From Lachnospiraceae bacterium (lineage in GTDB: Bacteria; Bacillota; Clostridia; Lachnospirales; Lachnospiraceae), in NCBI GenBank assembly GCA_024693545.1, contig JAILKT010000042.1, forward strand, positions 1 to 61,732: a DNA stretch of 61,732 bases, read 5' to 3'. Position numbers and translations under genes: made by a program. The notes below the pieces were generated by a model that ran no database searches, was not told the DNA's origin, and saw only the letters and a list, made by a program, of their open reading frames with translations. This document shows positions 36,576 to 44,653 of this stretch, one piece after another (the stretch's first letter is position 1; each line of letters begins with the position of its first letter).

Positions 36576-37343
36576 ATGAGCATGGATTTTGATTATTGGG
36601 ACAGTAAAGCCAGGGAAGAAAACCCCGTAATTGAAGAGATGATCGAAAATACGGAAAATAATGATACGGTACTTCCGAATGCGGCGACTGAAGTAAACGA
36701 TACGGCACTTCCGAATGCGGCGACTGAAGTAAACGATACGGCACTTTCGAATGCGGTGACTGAAGTAAACGATACGGCACTTTCGAACGCAGCTGTTGAA
36801 GAACATGATAATGCGTTTCAGAACATGCCCGCCGAAGCAAGCGATATGGCGCTTCCCATAAGTGATGATGTGGTTATCAAAGCTTCCGACAGTTCTGCTG
36901 AGGATGCCGTAAATAATGACATAATACTGAATGTGTCTAACAATGATATTAAGGTCGAAAAGAAATCAGCCCGAATATGTAAGGCGATATTCCTTGGAAT
37001 TCCTTTCGGAATACCTGTCTTTGTTCTGATGCTCATAATATTTAGCGTACTTGTGGCTTCAATATGTTTGATATTCGGTGCAATGGTTATGGCGAGTGTA
37101 CTGGCTGCTATGTGTTCCCTCGGATTCATAATCCTCGGTATATCAAATGTTCATATTTCTCTTGCACCTTCAATGTTATTGATCGGTGCGGGAATACTCG
37201 GAGCGGGCAGCGGCATCTTCCTTGCACTCATTACAAGGCTTGTCTTTAAATATATACTTGTCGGTCTCATAAAGTGTTACAGCCTTCCTGTCAGATTTAT
37301 AAAAATATTCTTTGGAAAAAAGAAGGAGGTGGAGAACGTATGA
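36576..37343 (+). CDS. DUF1700-like membrane protein with an N-terminal tandem repeat
   Basis: A 255-residue protein. Residues 1-28 are acidic, residues 29-88 are a 12-residue tandem repeat (NDTALPNAATEV and variants), and residues ~140-245 hold three to four membrane helices (IPFGIPVFVLMLIIFSVLVA and onward) resembling the C-terminal half of DUF1700/HAAS proteins. ATG 36576 follows GAAAGGA; an upstream in-frame ATG at 36546 lacks one. Its stop overlaps the start of the DUF4097 gene (ATGA). In other Firmicutes DUF1700 and DUF4097 genes sit with a PadR regulator, absent here. The repeat replaces the usual HAAS N-terminus, which looks lost. Confidence 0.65.
   Translation: MSMDFDYWDSKAREENPVIEEMIENTENNDTVLPNAATEVNDTALPNAATEVNDTALSNAVTEVNDTALSNAAVEEHDNAFQNMPAEASDMALPISDDVVIKASDSSAEDAVNNDIILNVSNNDIKVEKKSARICKAIFLGIPFGIPVFVLMLIIFSVLVASICLIFGAMVMASVLAAMCSLGFIILGISNVHISLAPSMLLIGAGILGAGSGIFLALITRLVFKYILVGLIKCYSLPVRFIKIFFGKKKEVENV
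36660..36839. repeat. 36-bp in-frame minisatellite
   Basis: Four good copies (36660-36803) and one decayed copy (36804-36839) of a 36-base unit, encoding NDTALPNAATEV-like peptides. Copies two and three differ by only a few bases. Length multiples of three keep the frame, so copy number could vary between strains without breaking the gene. Confidence 0.85.
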
Positions 37344-37951
37344 AAAAACATATAAAAGTTCTTTCGATCGTTGCCCTTATCCTTTTTGTTATCGGTGCAT
37401 GTTTAATGATCGCTTCTTATTTTATATTTTACAGCAATGATATACCTTCAAAGATCCGGAGTGATCATACAGTCAATGTAGAGGGAGAAATTATAGGCAT
37501 TGATCTTACATCATCCTATTTTGACGTATCTGTTGAAAGAGGAGACAGTTATAAGGTGGTTTTTGAAGATTCATACGAACCGGGAACAAAAGTGTCTATA
37601 AAGGACGGAATATTAAGGATCACAGGTGATTACTGTGATGATATTGATCTGTTTGATTTTAAAGTTTCCCCGGCTTCAAAGCTGCTGGATCCGCTGGGCG
37701 GAAAGGTTAAGATATTCTTCCCGGAATACAAAAATCCACAGCTTATTTATGCTGAGATCGGGTGCGGTTCACTTAGCATAAAAGATGTATCATGCGGCAG
37801 ACTGGTGGCTCAGGTGGGAATAGGCAGTATCTCACTCGATAATGTTTATGTGCCGGTTGACCACTTCCTTGAATGTAAGCTTGGAAATATCTACATTAAC
37901 GGAGATATGAATTTTGCTATAAACCATTCTGTTTCGAAGTCGTATAAATAA
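37340..37951 (+). CDS. DUF4097 family beta-strand repeat protein
   Basis: A 203-residue protein with an N-terminal membrane helix (residues 6-28) and an extracytoplasmic domain of short beta-strand repeats: LTSSYFDVSVERGDSYKVVFED, IYAEIGCGSLSIKDVSCG, LVAQVGIGSISLDNVYV. This is the DUF4097 pattern, often found beside DUF1700 genes and thought to act in envelope-stress sensing. ATG overlaps the previous stop, and the GGAGGTGGAGAAC site lies in that gene, so translation is coupled. The frame stays open 22 codons upstream. The last 61 bases overlap the 3' end of the opposite-strand aminopeptidase gene. Confidence 0.78.
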   Translation: MKKHIKVLSIVALILFVIGACLMIASYFIFYSNDIPSKIRSDHTVNVEGEIIGIDLTSSYFDVSVERGDSYKVVFEDSYEPGTKVSIKDGILRITGDYCDDIDLFDFKVSPASKLLDPLGGKVKIFFPEYKNPQLIYAEIGCGSLSIKDVSCGRLVAQVGIGSISLDNVYVPVDHFLECKLGNIYINGDMNFAINHSVSKSYK

Positions 37952-39696
37952 TTTGATATCTCGTTAAAGATCCGGTTATGATAGTCTTTGATATATTCTA
38001 TTTCTTCATTACTGAGCATAGAAAGGATCATGGCTTTCGGATCGAAAGGTATCAGCGTTAAAACTTCAAATTTATAAAATTCGCCATAAGCGGTCTCCTT
38101 ATACGGTACAACAAGGAGATCGTTTTCTGTTCTGATGCCGTATTCACCGTCTTTATAATATCCCGGCTCATCCGAAACGAGCATACCGGGTTCAAAAGGG
38201 ATCATATTTGAAGGGATTTTTGTATTGTAACTGAGTGAAAATGGACCTTCGTGAACACTGAGAAGATACCCGATGCCGTGTCCTGTTCCGTGTCTGTAAT
38301 CAAGGCCGTCTTTCCAAAGTTCACGTCTGGCCAGGATATCAAGACCGGCTCCTGTTGTTCCTTTTTTGAATACGCAGGAGGAGATAGCTATATTGGCCTT
38401 AAGTATCCTTGTATATATCTCTTTCTGTTCTCTGTCAGGTTCACCGATCACTATGGTACGTGTAACATCGGTCGTTCCGATCAGATAATGTCCGCCGGTA
38501 TCGGTAAGAAGAAAAACATCTTTATCGGAAACAGCTTTACCGTTACCTTTATGTTCGTAGTGGACTATAGCCGCATTGCTGCCTGCGGCGATTATAGGTG
38601 CAAAGCTTTCACAAATGAATTGTTCGGACATTTGACGCTTATTTCTAAGCAGCTCCGCACAATCATTTTCACAAAAGGATTTTCCGGAATTGAACTCTTT
38701 TTCAAACTCATATAGAAAACGAATGAAAGCGATTGCATCAATGAGATTGGCTCTGCGAAGGTTATTCTGTTCGGTTTTGTTTTTAATGGCTTTCAGAAGA
38801 GTTGAGGGATTTATCTTTGAATAAACATTGTTACGGGGACCGATCGCTTCAAAAAGAGCATAATTCACGCGTGATTCATCAATAAGTATCTGCTTTGAAG
38901 AGAGGTTACCTATATATATGTAAAATTCTTCATAATTCTTAATACTCACACCGAGAGAGCCAAGATACACGTTTACCTCTGAAGTAATGCTTTTAGGTGA
39001 TACAAACAGTACCGCGTCATTTAACGTGATCAAAAGATATGATATAAACAAAGGGTTATAAGGTATATCCGAGCCTCTGAGATTAAGAATGTATGCTATA
39101 TCGGTAAGATTACATATGATATGAGTATCACATTCATTATCTTTCATATAACACCGGATCTTATCAAGTTTTTCAACCGCTGCTAAGCCTGTATATTTTT
39201 CATCAAGGATATAAAGCTTTGATTCCGGAAGTGAAGCACGCGGAGATATGATTTTTTCGGGATCAGAAAATGAGCTTAAAAAATGAGCGCCTCTTTCTGC
39301 GCATATGTTTATAAAGTCCTTTACCGCTTTAACACTGAAAAATCTCGAATCAAGTCCCAAAGTATCGTTTGAAGAAAGCATGTCGATAAGGAGATCTTTT
39401 AATGAAGGGACATCTTTTACGCCTTCTCGCATAAGCGTTATGCCTGTTCCGATAAGAACTTTTTCCGCTTCAAGGAAATATCTGCCGTCGGTAAATAAAA
39501 ATGCTTCTTCGGCATTAACAACAAGCGTAGCTCTTGAACCGGAAAAGCCACTGAAAAATTCAAGTATCTTAAAGTGATCACATACATATTCGGACATATG
39601 ATGGTCGCCGACGGTACATATATAAATATCAACGCTGTTATTTTTCATAACACGGCGAAGCGAACTGAGACGTAAGTGTATATTTGCAGAATTCAT
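37891..39696 (-). CDS. M24 family Xaa-Pro aminopeptidase
   Basis: A 601-residue peptidase removing N-terminal residues ahead of proline. Two creatinase-type N-terminal domains precede the pita-bread catalytic domain. Metal ligands are visible: LTDTGGHYLIGTTDVTRT (two Asp), HGTGHGIGYLLSVHEGP (His), VSDEPGYY (Glu) and GIRTENDLLV (Glu). The 600-residue form is the eukaryote-like, cytosolic APP1 type. The frame allows starts at 39717, 39705 and 39696; only 39696 has a ribosome site at good spacing (GCGAGGAT). The last 61 bases overlap the DUF4097 gene on the other strand. Confidence 0.92.
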   Translation of the reverse strand: MNSANIHLRLSSLRRVMKNNSVDIYICTVGDHHMSEYVCDHFKILEFFSGFSGSRATLVVNAEEAFLFTDGRYFLEAEKVLIGTGITLMREGVKDVPSLKDLLIDMLSSNDTLGLDSRFFSVKAVKDFINICAERGAHFLSSFSDPEKIISPRASLPESKLYILDEKYTGLAAVEKLDKIRCYMKDNECDTHIICNLTDIAYILNLRGSDIPYNPLFISYLLITLNDAVLFVSPKSITSEVNVYLGSLGVSIKNYEEFYIYIGNLSSKQILIDESRVNYALFEAIGPRNNVYSKINPSTLLKAIKNKTEQNNLRRANLIDAIAFIRFLYEFEKEFNSGKSFCENDCAELLRNKRQMSEQFICESFAPIIAAGSNAAIVHYEHKGNGKAVSDKDVFLLTDTGGHYLIGTTDVTRTIVIGEPDREQKEIYTRILKANIAISSCVFKKGTTGAGLDILARRELWKDGLDYRHGTGHGIGYLLSVHEGPFSLSYNTKIPSNMIPFEPGMLVSDEPGYYKDGEYGIRTENDLLVVPYKETAYGEFYKFEVLTLIPFDPKAMILSMLSNEEIEYIKDYHNRIFNEISNYLYDFETEWFIAKFISPLM

Positions 39697-39833
39697 AAAA
39701 GGCATCCTCGCAATCAAAAATATTATTGTAGCTAAGCAGTTGCAATTATTTGAAACATATTTATGATAAACAATCCGGTTACTATTATCAATATTATAAT
39801 TTGGGCTTTTATTATCGTTTCTTTTATCACTGC

Positions 39834-39861
39834 TTTACTTTTTCACAAAATAATGTAAAAT
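39834..39861 (+). promoter_or_regulatory. Possible promoter of the antiporter operon
   Basis: TTTACT (39834-39839) and TAAAAT (39856-39861) are 16 bases apart, about 70 bases before the first gene. The -35 is weak, so confidence is limited. Confidence 0.35.
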
Positions 39862-39932
39862 GTTTTTGTTCTATAAAGAAGAATTTACGATATGAGAATT
39901 GTTGGTTTTCATGGTTTTTACGGGAGTTGCTT

Positions 39933-40223
39933 ATGGATATTCTTATGATGATACTCCTGATAGTGCTTATTGTGTGCGCTGTCGTTGTCAGCTTTATCAA
40001 AAGCCTTACGGCTTCTGTCATTGTATTTGGCTCTTTCAGTCTTGTAGTTGCTGTTATCTGGATGCTTCTTGAGTCACCGGATCTCGCAATAACAGAGGCC
40101 GCAGTCGGAGCCGGAGTGACAGGGCTTTTATTCTATGCGACTTTGAAAAAAATTGGGTCTATTAAGGATGCGGATGATAAGTCCGATGACGATTCGAGGT
40201 TAGAAGATGAAAGATCTAAATAA
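39933..40223 (+). CDS. DUF4040/MbhD-like membrane subunit
   Basis: A 96-residue protein with two to three membrane helices. The motif WMLLESPDLAITEAAVGAGVTGLLFYATL is diagnostic of the MbhD/DUF4040 family, equivalent to part of the C-terminal end of MrpA. The frame is open to 39750, but ATG 39933 follows GGGAG and is in the right place. It is the first gene of a seven-gene membrane operon and its stop overlaps the next start. It is expected to sit at the ion-exit end of the antiporter module. Confidence 0.85.
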   Translation: MDILMMILLIVLIVCAVVVSFIKSLTASVIVFGSFSLVVAVIWMLLESPDLAITEAAVGAGVTGLLFYATLKKIGSIKDADDKSDDDSRLEDERSK

Positions 40224-41073
40224 TAAAGACAACAGAAAGCTGTATTTGATATTCAGGATCGTAGCGTCGATCCTTATGGTTTGTCTCGCGGCTTCACTTA
40301 TTATATGTATGCTTGATATGCCGGGCCTTTTTTCTTCGGAGCATCCGGGAGAAAACATTGTAGCCGAACGATATATAGAAAGCGGAATCGAAGAAACGGG
40401 TGCAGTAAATTTTGTTGCCGGTATGATCCTCGATTACAGAGCATTTGACACTTTCGGCGAATCAAATGTGCTGTTTGCCGCAACAATATGCGTTATGGTT
40501 CTTTTGCTTGTTCAAAAGCCTCTTCCACGAAAGTACCGCAGAAAAAAGACACCGGATGCAATAGAAGGATCGGACAGTGACAGCTCTAAGCTTCCCGAAT
40601 GCAAGGAATATTACGAAGAACTCCGGGAGGAACACGAAATTGAACCAAAAAGGATCAAGAACGATGTTATACTTAAAACCGTAGCGAAATTTGCAGTGCC
40701 GTTTATTCTTATATTCGGGTTATATGTCATACTCAACGGACATCTTTCACCCGGAGGGGGTTTTTCGGGCGGTGCGATAGTCGGAAGCGGTTTTATTCTT
40801 GCGTCGGTTTCATTCGGCTTTGATAAAATGGAGCGTTTCCTCAATAAAAGAAGCGCGGGTATCATTACGTTTGTATCGCTTATGGTATATTGCCTGGCAA
40901 AGAGCTATTCATTCTTTACCGGAGCCAATCATCTTGAATCCGGAATACCGCTCGGTACACCGGGAAACATTTTGAGCAGTGGTCTTATATTGATACTGAA
41001 TATATGTGTCGGCCTTGTTGTTGCCTGTACAATGTATTCTTTCTTCAGTCTGATGAGAAGGGGGAAGATCTGA
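40207..41073 (+). CDS. Fused MbhE/MnhB-like subunit
   Basis: A 288-residue fusion. Residues 1-110 resemble MbhE (helix, then NFVAGMILDYRAFDTFGES, helix), a polar linker follows, and residues ~155-285 are a MnhB/MrpB domain (NGHLSPGGGFSGGAIVGSGFIL). In archaeal Mbh complexes these are separate subunits (MbhE and MbhF). The start overlaps the previous stop by 17 bases, with GAGGTTAG as ribosome site. Together with the upstream gene it supplies the MrpA C-terminal plus MrpB parts of the complex. Confidence 0.87.
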   Translation: MKDLNNKDNRKLYLIFRIVASILMVCLAASLIICMLDMPGLFSSEHPGENIVAERYIESGIEETGAVNFVAGMILDYRAFDTFGESNVLFAATICVMVLLLVQKPLPRKYRRKKTPDAIEGSDSDSSKLPECKEYYEELREEHEIEPKRIKNDVILKTVAKFAVPFILIFGLYVILNGHLSPGGGFSGGAIVGSGFILASVSFGFDKMERFLNKRSAGIITFVSLMVYCLAKSYSFFTGANHLESGIPLGTPGNILSSGLILILNICVGLVVACTMYSFFSLMRRGKI

Positions 41074-41075
41074 TA

Positions 41076-41462
41076 ATGCTTGAACAGATTTATAATCATT
41101 TTAATGATATTGTTGCGGCTATTCTGTTTGTTATCGGTTTTTCAAATCTTTTGTTTCAAAAGAACCTGATAAAAAAGATCATCGGTATAAACATTATGGA
41201 TGTTTCAATATACCTGCTTCTGGCCTCACAGGGTTATATAAGCGGCAGGATAGCGCCCATCCTTACGGACGGAAGCGAAAATGCTGTGACATATATAAAT
41301 CCTATCCCCAGCGGACTCGTGCTTACCGGGATCGTTGTATCTGTAAGCGTAACCGCACTTATGCTTTCGATGACCGTAAGACTTTACAGAAAATATAAAA
41401 CCCTTGATCTTGACGAAATTCTGATGAAGGTACGTCGGGAAAAAGAGGAATCTGAAAAATAG
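41076..41462 (+). CDS. mnhC: MnhC/MrpC (NuoK-like) subunit
   Basis: A 128-residue protein with three membrane helices. It has the NuoK-like core GFSNLLFQKNLIKKIIGINIMDVSIYLLL and the conserved loop ending INPIPSGLVLTGIVVSVSVTAL, characteristic of MrpC. ATG 41076 is two bases after the previous stop with AGGGGGAAG upstream. Its C-terminal tail is charged and cytoplasmic. After the stop there is a 74-base gap with a small hairpin before the next gene. Confidence 0.9.
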   Translation: MLEQIYNHFNDIVAAILFVIGFSNLLFQKNLIKKIIGINIMDVSIYLLLASQGYISGRIAPILTDGSENAVTYINPIPSGLVLTGIVVSVSVTALMLSMTVRLYRKYKTLDLDEILMKVRREKEESEK

Positions 41463-41465
41463 AAG

Positions 41466-41490
41466 AGTACCCCTCGTTTTTTGAGGTACT
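41466..41490 (+). other. Intra-operon hairpin between mnhC and the next subunit
   Basis: AGTACC...CTC pairs with GAGGTACT through six pairs, a two-base bulge and two pairs, around GTTTTTT. It may set relative expression of the upstream small subunits and the downstream large ones. Confidence 0.4.
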
Positions 41491-41536
41491 AGTGAAATGA
41501 TACATTGATCAGCTGTTTTATAGGAGAATCAGTAAA

Positions 41537-43078
41537 ATGGATTTTGTTATGAATTTCCCGTTCTTTTCTATAATGCTCTGTATGTTTGCGGCTCTGGCAA
41601 CGTTTATGCTGGGGCGAAAAGCAGCCGGCATAGTTGCCAAAGCAGCAATTTCCATAACGCTTATAATGTCTGTTGTTTTAACGGCGTGGCTGCACATGAG
41701 CGGAGAGAGTTTTGTTTATATGATGGGTCATTTCCCCGCACCATGGGGTAATGAGATAAGAGCCGGAGAACTTGAAGGCATTATGGCGGTTTTCACTTGT
41801 ATTATTGCCCTTCTTTCAATGACAACCGGTAAAACATCGATCAGGACGCAGGTTGACGATACAAAGCAAAATCTGTTTTATCTGATAACCTGTCTGATGG
41901 AAGCGTCTCTTTTGGCTCTTATATATACAAACGATATATTTACCGGATATGTTTTTATCGAGATAAATACGATCGCGGGCTGTGGTCTGATCATGATAAA
42001 AAATACCGGAAGAGCGATCGCTTCAGCTGTGAGATATATGGTGGTCAGTTTGGTTGGCTCGGGGCTGTTCCTTATAGGAACAACACTGCTTTACTCTATA
42101 ACGGGCCATCTTCTTATGGAAAATATCTTCGATTCCGTTTCAGAGCTGTTCTCCGACGGCAGCCATATAGTAACTCTTACGATAATTACAGCTTTGATGA
42201 CTGTCGGGCTTTCTATAAAATCCGGTCTTTTTCCTTTTCATCTCTGGATACCGGATGCGTATGCCGTTTCGATCGCTCCGTCATCCGCAATGCTTTCTGG
42301 CATGGTATCAAAGGGATATATTTTCCTGCTGATCAAGCTTATCTACAGAGTTATCGGATTCGAAGTCTTTAAAGAGACAGGAGTTTTTGATCTTATATTT
42401 ATAGCCGGAGTTGCGGCTATGATCATGGGATCGGTTTCGGCAATCAGGTCTGAGCATTTAAGAAGGATGACGGCATATTCCTCTGTTTCGCAGATTGGAT
42501 ATATCTTTATGGGAATAGGAATAGCAAATGATGCCGGAATGGTTGCGGCGATATTCCATATAATCACCCACGGATTAACAAAATCGCTTCTGTTTATGTC
42601 TGCTTCGTCTTTTACAGGGAAAAAAGAGGATATCAGGATAAGGGACATTAAAGGAATGGGACATAAGCATCCGGTTTCTTCGGCTGCTTTTACCGCTGCC
42701 GCACTTTCGATTGTCGGGTTCCCGCTTTTTGCAGGCTTTATTGCTAAAATGCTGCTTGCCAATGCATCGTTCGGCGAGGGATATAAAATGTATATCGCTA
42801 TTTGTGCTATAGCGATAAGTACCATTCTTAACGTTATATATTTCTTCAGATGCATTATTAATCTTTATGCATTCGGTGGATTCGAAGACAAAGATCGGGA
42901 AAATTCCATAGCCGGCGGAGATACAGCTAAAGAAGAGGCAGAATTCTTACCTACCCGCTATGAGCGTATCGTTCACGGAGTGAGCGTTTCCGTTCTGGCT
43001 GTTTTAAATCTGTATATCGGCGTTGCACCAAAGCTTTTGACATCCATATTAACGAAAGGACTTAATGTATTTAATTAA
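41537..43078 (+). CDS. MnhD/MrpD-type proton-pumping subunit (copy 1)
   Basis: A 513-residue antiporter-like subunit with about 14 membrane helices. The conserved Glu of TM5 is in GYVFIEINTIAG and the TM7 Lys in LSIKSGLFPFHLWIPDAY, followed by the SIAPSSAMLSGMV segment of the family. These residues form the half-channel for ion movement in NuoL/M/N and MrpA/D. The tail has a long polar cytoplasmic loop near residues 455-480. The start follows TAGGAG. It is closer to the MrpD/NuoN style than the next three. Confidence 0.88.
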   Translation: MDFVMNFPFFSIMLCMFAALATFMLGRKAAGIVAKAAISITLIMSVVLTAWLHMSGESFVYMMGHFPAPWGNEIRAGELEGIMAVFTCIIALLSMTTGKTSIRTQVDDTKQNLFYLITCLMEASLLALIYTNDIFTGYVFIEINTIAGCGLIMIKNTGRAIASAVRYMVVSLVGSGLFLIGTTLLYSITGHLLMENIFDSVSELFSDGSHIVTLTIITALMTVGLSIKSGLFPFHLWIPDAYAVSIAPSSAMLSGMVSKGYIFLLIKLIYRVIGFEVFKETGVFDLIFIAGVAAMIMGSVSAIRSEHLRRMTAYSSVSQIGYIFMGIGIANDAGMVAAIFHIITHGLTKSLLFMSASSFTGKKEDIRIRDIKGMGHKHPVSSAAFTAAALSIVGFPLFAGFIAKMLLANASFGEGYKMYIAICAIAISTILNVIYFFRCIINLYAFGGFEDKDRENSIAGGDTAKEEAEFLPTRYERIVHGVSVSVLAVLNLYIGVAPKLLTSILTKGLNVFN

Positions 43079-43093
43079 GAACGGTGATCGTAT

Positions 43094-44581
43094 ATGAGCA
43101 TTTTACTTCCTTTATCTGTGTTTTTCCCGCTTGTATGTGCCCTCTTTTTCCTTTTTGTAAGGAAAAAGATCGGAACATACCGAGGCGTCTGTCTTTATAC
43201 GGGAATTGTGATGTGCGTCAGCGCACTTTTGAATGTTCTTGTGGCCGTTTTTTCGGCCGGCGAAGAGCTTAGATTTGTGCTTGTCAGGATCACCGATAAT
43301 ATATCTCTGACTTTCAAGGCCGATAACTTATCGCTTGTTTTTGCAATCCTCATGTCGTTTATGTTTGTAACAGTGGGATTCTATTCTTTTGATTATATGA
43401 AACATGAGGAGAATACCAAACGGTTTTACCTGTTTTATATGTGCCTGATAGGAATTCTTTCCGGAATGTATTATTCGGCAGATCTTATATCTCTTTATCT
43501 GTTCTATGAGATGATGACGCTATTCTCGCTTCCTCTTGTACTTCACAGTCTTACAAAAGAAGCGATAAAGGCAGGTTATAAATATCTGTTTTATTCGATC
43601 GGCGGGGCGCTTCTGTCGCTTATGGCCATATTCGTTATTTATTCCATGAGTACCGGGCACGAATTTAAAGCAGGAGGATTTCTCGATCCTTCTCTGGTAA
43701 GCGGCAAAGAAGGACTTTTACTTATATTTGTTCTGCTTGCAATAATAGGCTTCGGTTGTAAGGCAGGTCTCTTCCCGATGCATGACTGGCTGCCCGTTGC
43801 ACATCCCATTGCACCGGCTCCGGCAAGTGCGCTTCTTTCCGGTATAATTACAAAATCCGGTGTACTGGCAATTATAAGAGTTGTTTTTTACAGTGTCGGC
43901 GCAGATATGATAAAAGGTACATGGGTTCAATATACATGGATGATACTTGCGCTTATCACTGTGTTTATGGGATCTATGCTTGCATTCTGTGAAAAAGGAC
44001 TGAAAAAGAGACTTGCTTTTTCAACCGTGAGCCAGGTTTCATATGTTTTGTTCGGACTTTCGTTGTTAAATCCCGTAGCAATACTCGGAGCACTTCTTCA
44101 TGTTATTTTCCATTCGATCATTAAAGACGACCTTTTCCTTGTGTCCGGTGTGATCATACATAATACCGGAGCCACCTCATGTGATGAGTTAAACGGTATC
44201 GGAAGAAAGATGCCTGTTTCAATCATAAGTTTTACTATCGCGTCGGTAGCGCTTATAGGAATCCCCCCCGCGAGCGGATTTATCAGCAAATGGTTTCTGG
44301 CTGAAGGCGCCCTTACTTCAGGGACCGGAGCGTTTGCTTATATCGGACCCGCAGTTCTTCTGATAAGCGCATTGCTAACGGCGGGGTATCTGCTCCCCGT
44401 AATGATCGATGGATTTTTTAAAGGGAAAAGCGAAAATCAGGAAAAGCCTTTCTCTCATGAGGCGCGTCCGCTTTCTCTTGTCCCGGTGATCCTGCTTGCT
44501 GCACTTGCTTTACTTCTCGGTATTTTCCCGGGTATTATAACAGGATTCCTTGAGGGGATCGCAGGAAGTATGATCCCATGA
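43094..44581 (+). CDS. NuoM/MrpD-type proton-pumping subunit (copy 2)
   Basis: A 495-residue subunit with about 14 helices. TM5 Glu lies in YLFYEMMTLFSLPLV, TM7 Lys in GFGCKAGLFPMHDWLPVAHPIAPAPASALLSG, and the later helix GALLHVIFHSIIKDDLF holds the broken-helix region. All signature residues are intact, so it should translocate ions. It begins 16 bases after copy 1 with a weak GGTGAT site. Its sequence is closer to copies 3 and 4 than to copy 1, suggesting a local duplication history. Confidence 0.88.
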   Translation: MSILLPLSVFFPLVCALFFLFVRKKIGTYRGVCLYTGIVMCVSALLNVLVAVFSAGEELRFVLVRITDNISLTFKADNLSLVFAILMSFMFVTVGFYSFDYMKHEENTKRFYLFYMCLIGILSGMYYSADLISLYLFYEMMTLFSLPLVLHSLTKEAIKAGYKYLFYSIGGALLSLMAIFVIYSMSTGHEFKAGGFLDPSLVSGKEGLLLIFVLLAIIGFGCKAGLFPMHDWLPVAHPIAPAPASALLSGIITKSGVLAIIRVVFYSVGADMIKGTWVQYTWMILALITVFMGSMLAFCEKGLKKRLAFSTVSQVSYVLFGLSLLNPVAILGALLHVIFHSIIKDDLFLVSGVIIHNTGATSCDELNGIGRKMPVSIISFTIASVALIGIPPASGFISKWFLAEGALTSGTGAFAYIGPAVLLISALLTAGYLLPVMIDGFFKGKSENQEKPFSHEARPLSLVPVILLAALALLLGIFPGIITGFLEGIAGSMIP

Positions 44582-44653
44582 TATTTAGATAAACAGAGAG
44601 ACTGTCGGACAGATTTGTTATTTGATCTGAGCATCTGTAGAGGAGAGTGCGTT

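Noticed and set aside
36426-36806. N-terminal extension of the cyclophilin frame with repeated RKCRIVYFS-like peptides
   Set aside because: The peptides are the antisense of the minisatellite; the cyclophilin domain starts at a well-supported ATG at 36425.
36660-36839. Tandem 36-bp repeats considered as a CRISPR array
   Set aside because: No spacers, units adjoin directly and translate in frame as a peptide repeat; no cas genes nearby.
37340-37951. Truncation of the DUF4097 protein by the convergent gene
   Set aside because: The domain repeats are complete and the length is within the family range; the overlap looks like normal close packing.
42343-42855. 170-codon minus-strand open frame inside the first pump subunit
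   Set aside because: Mirror of hydrophobic codons on the coding strand; no ribosome site.
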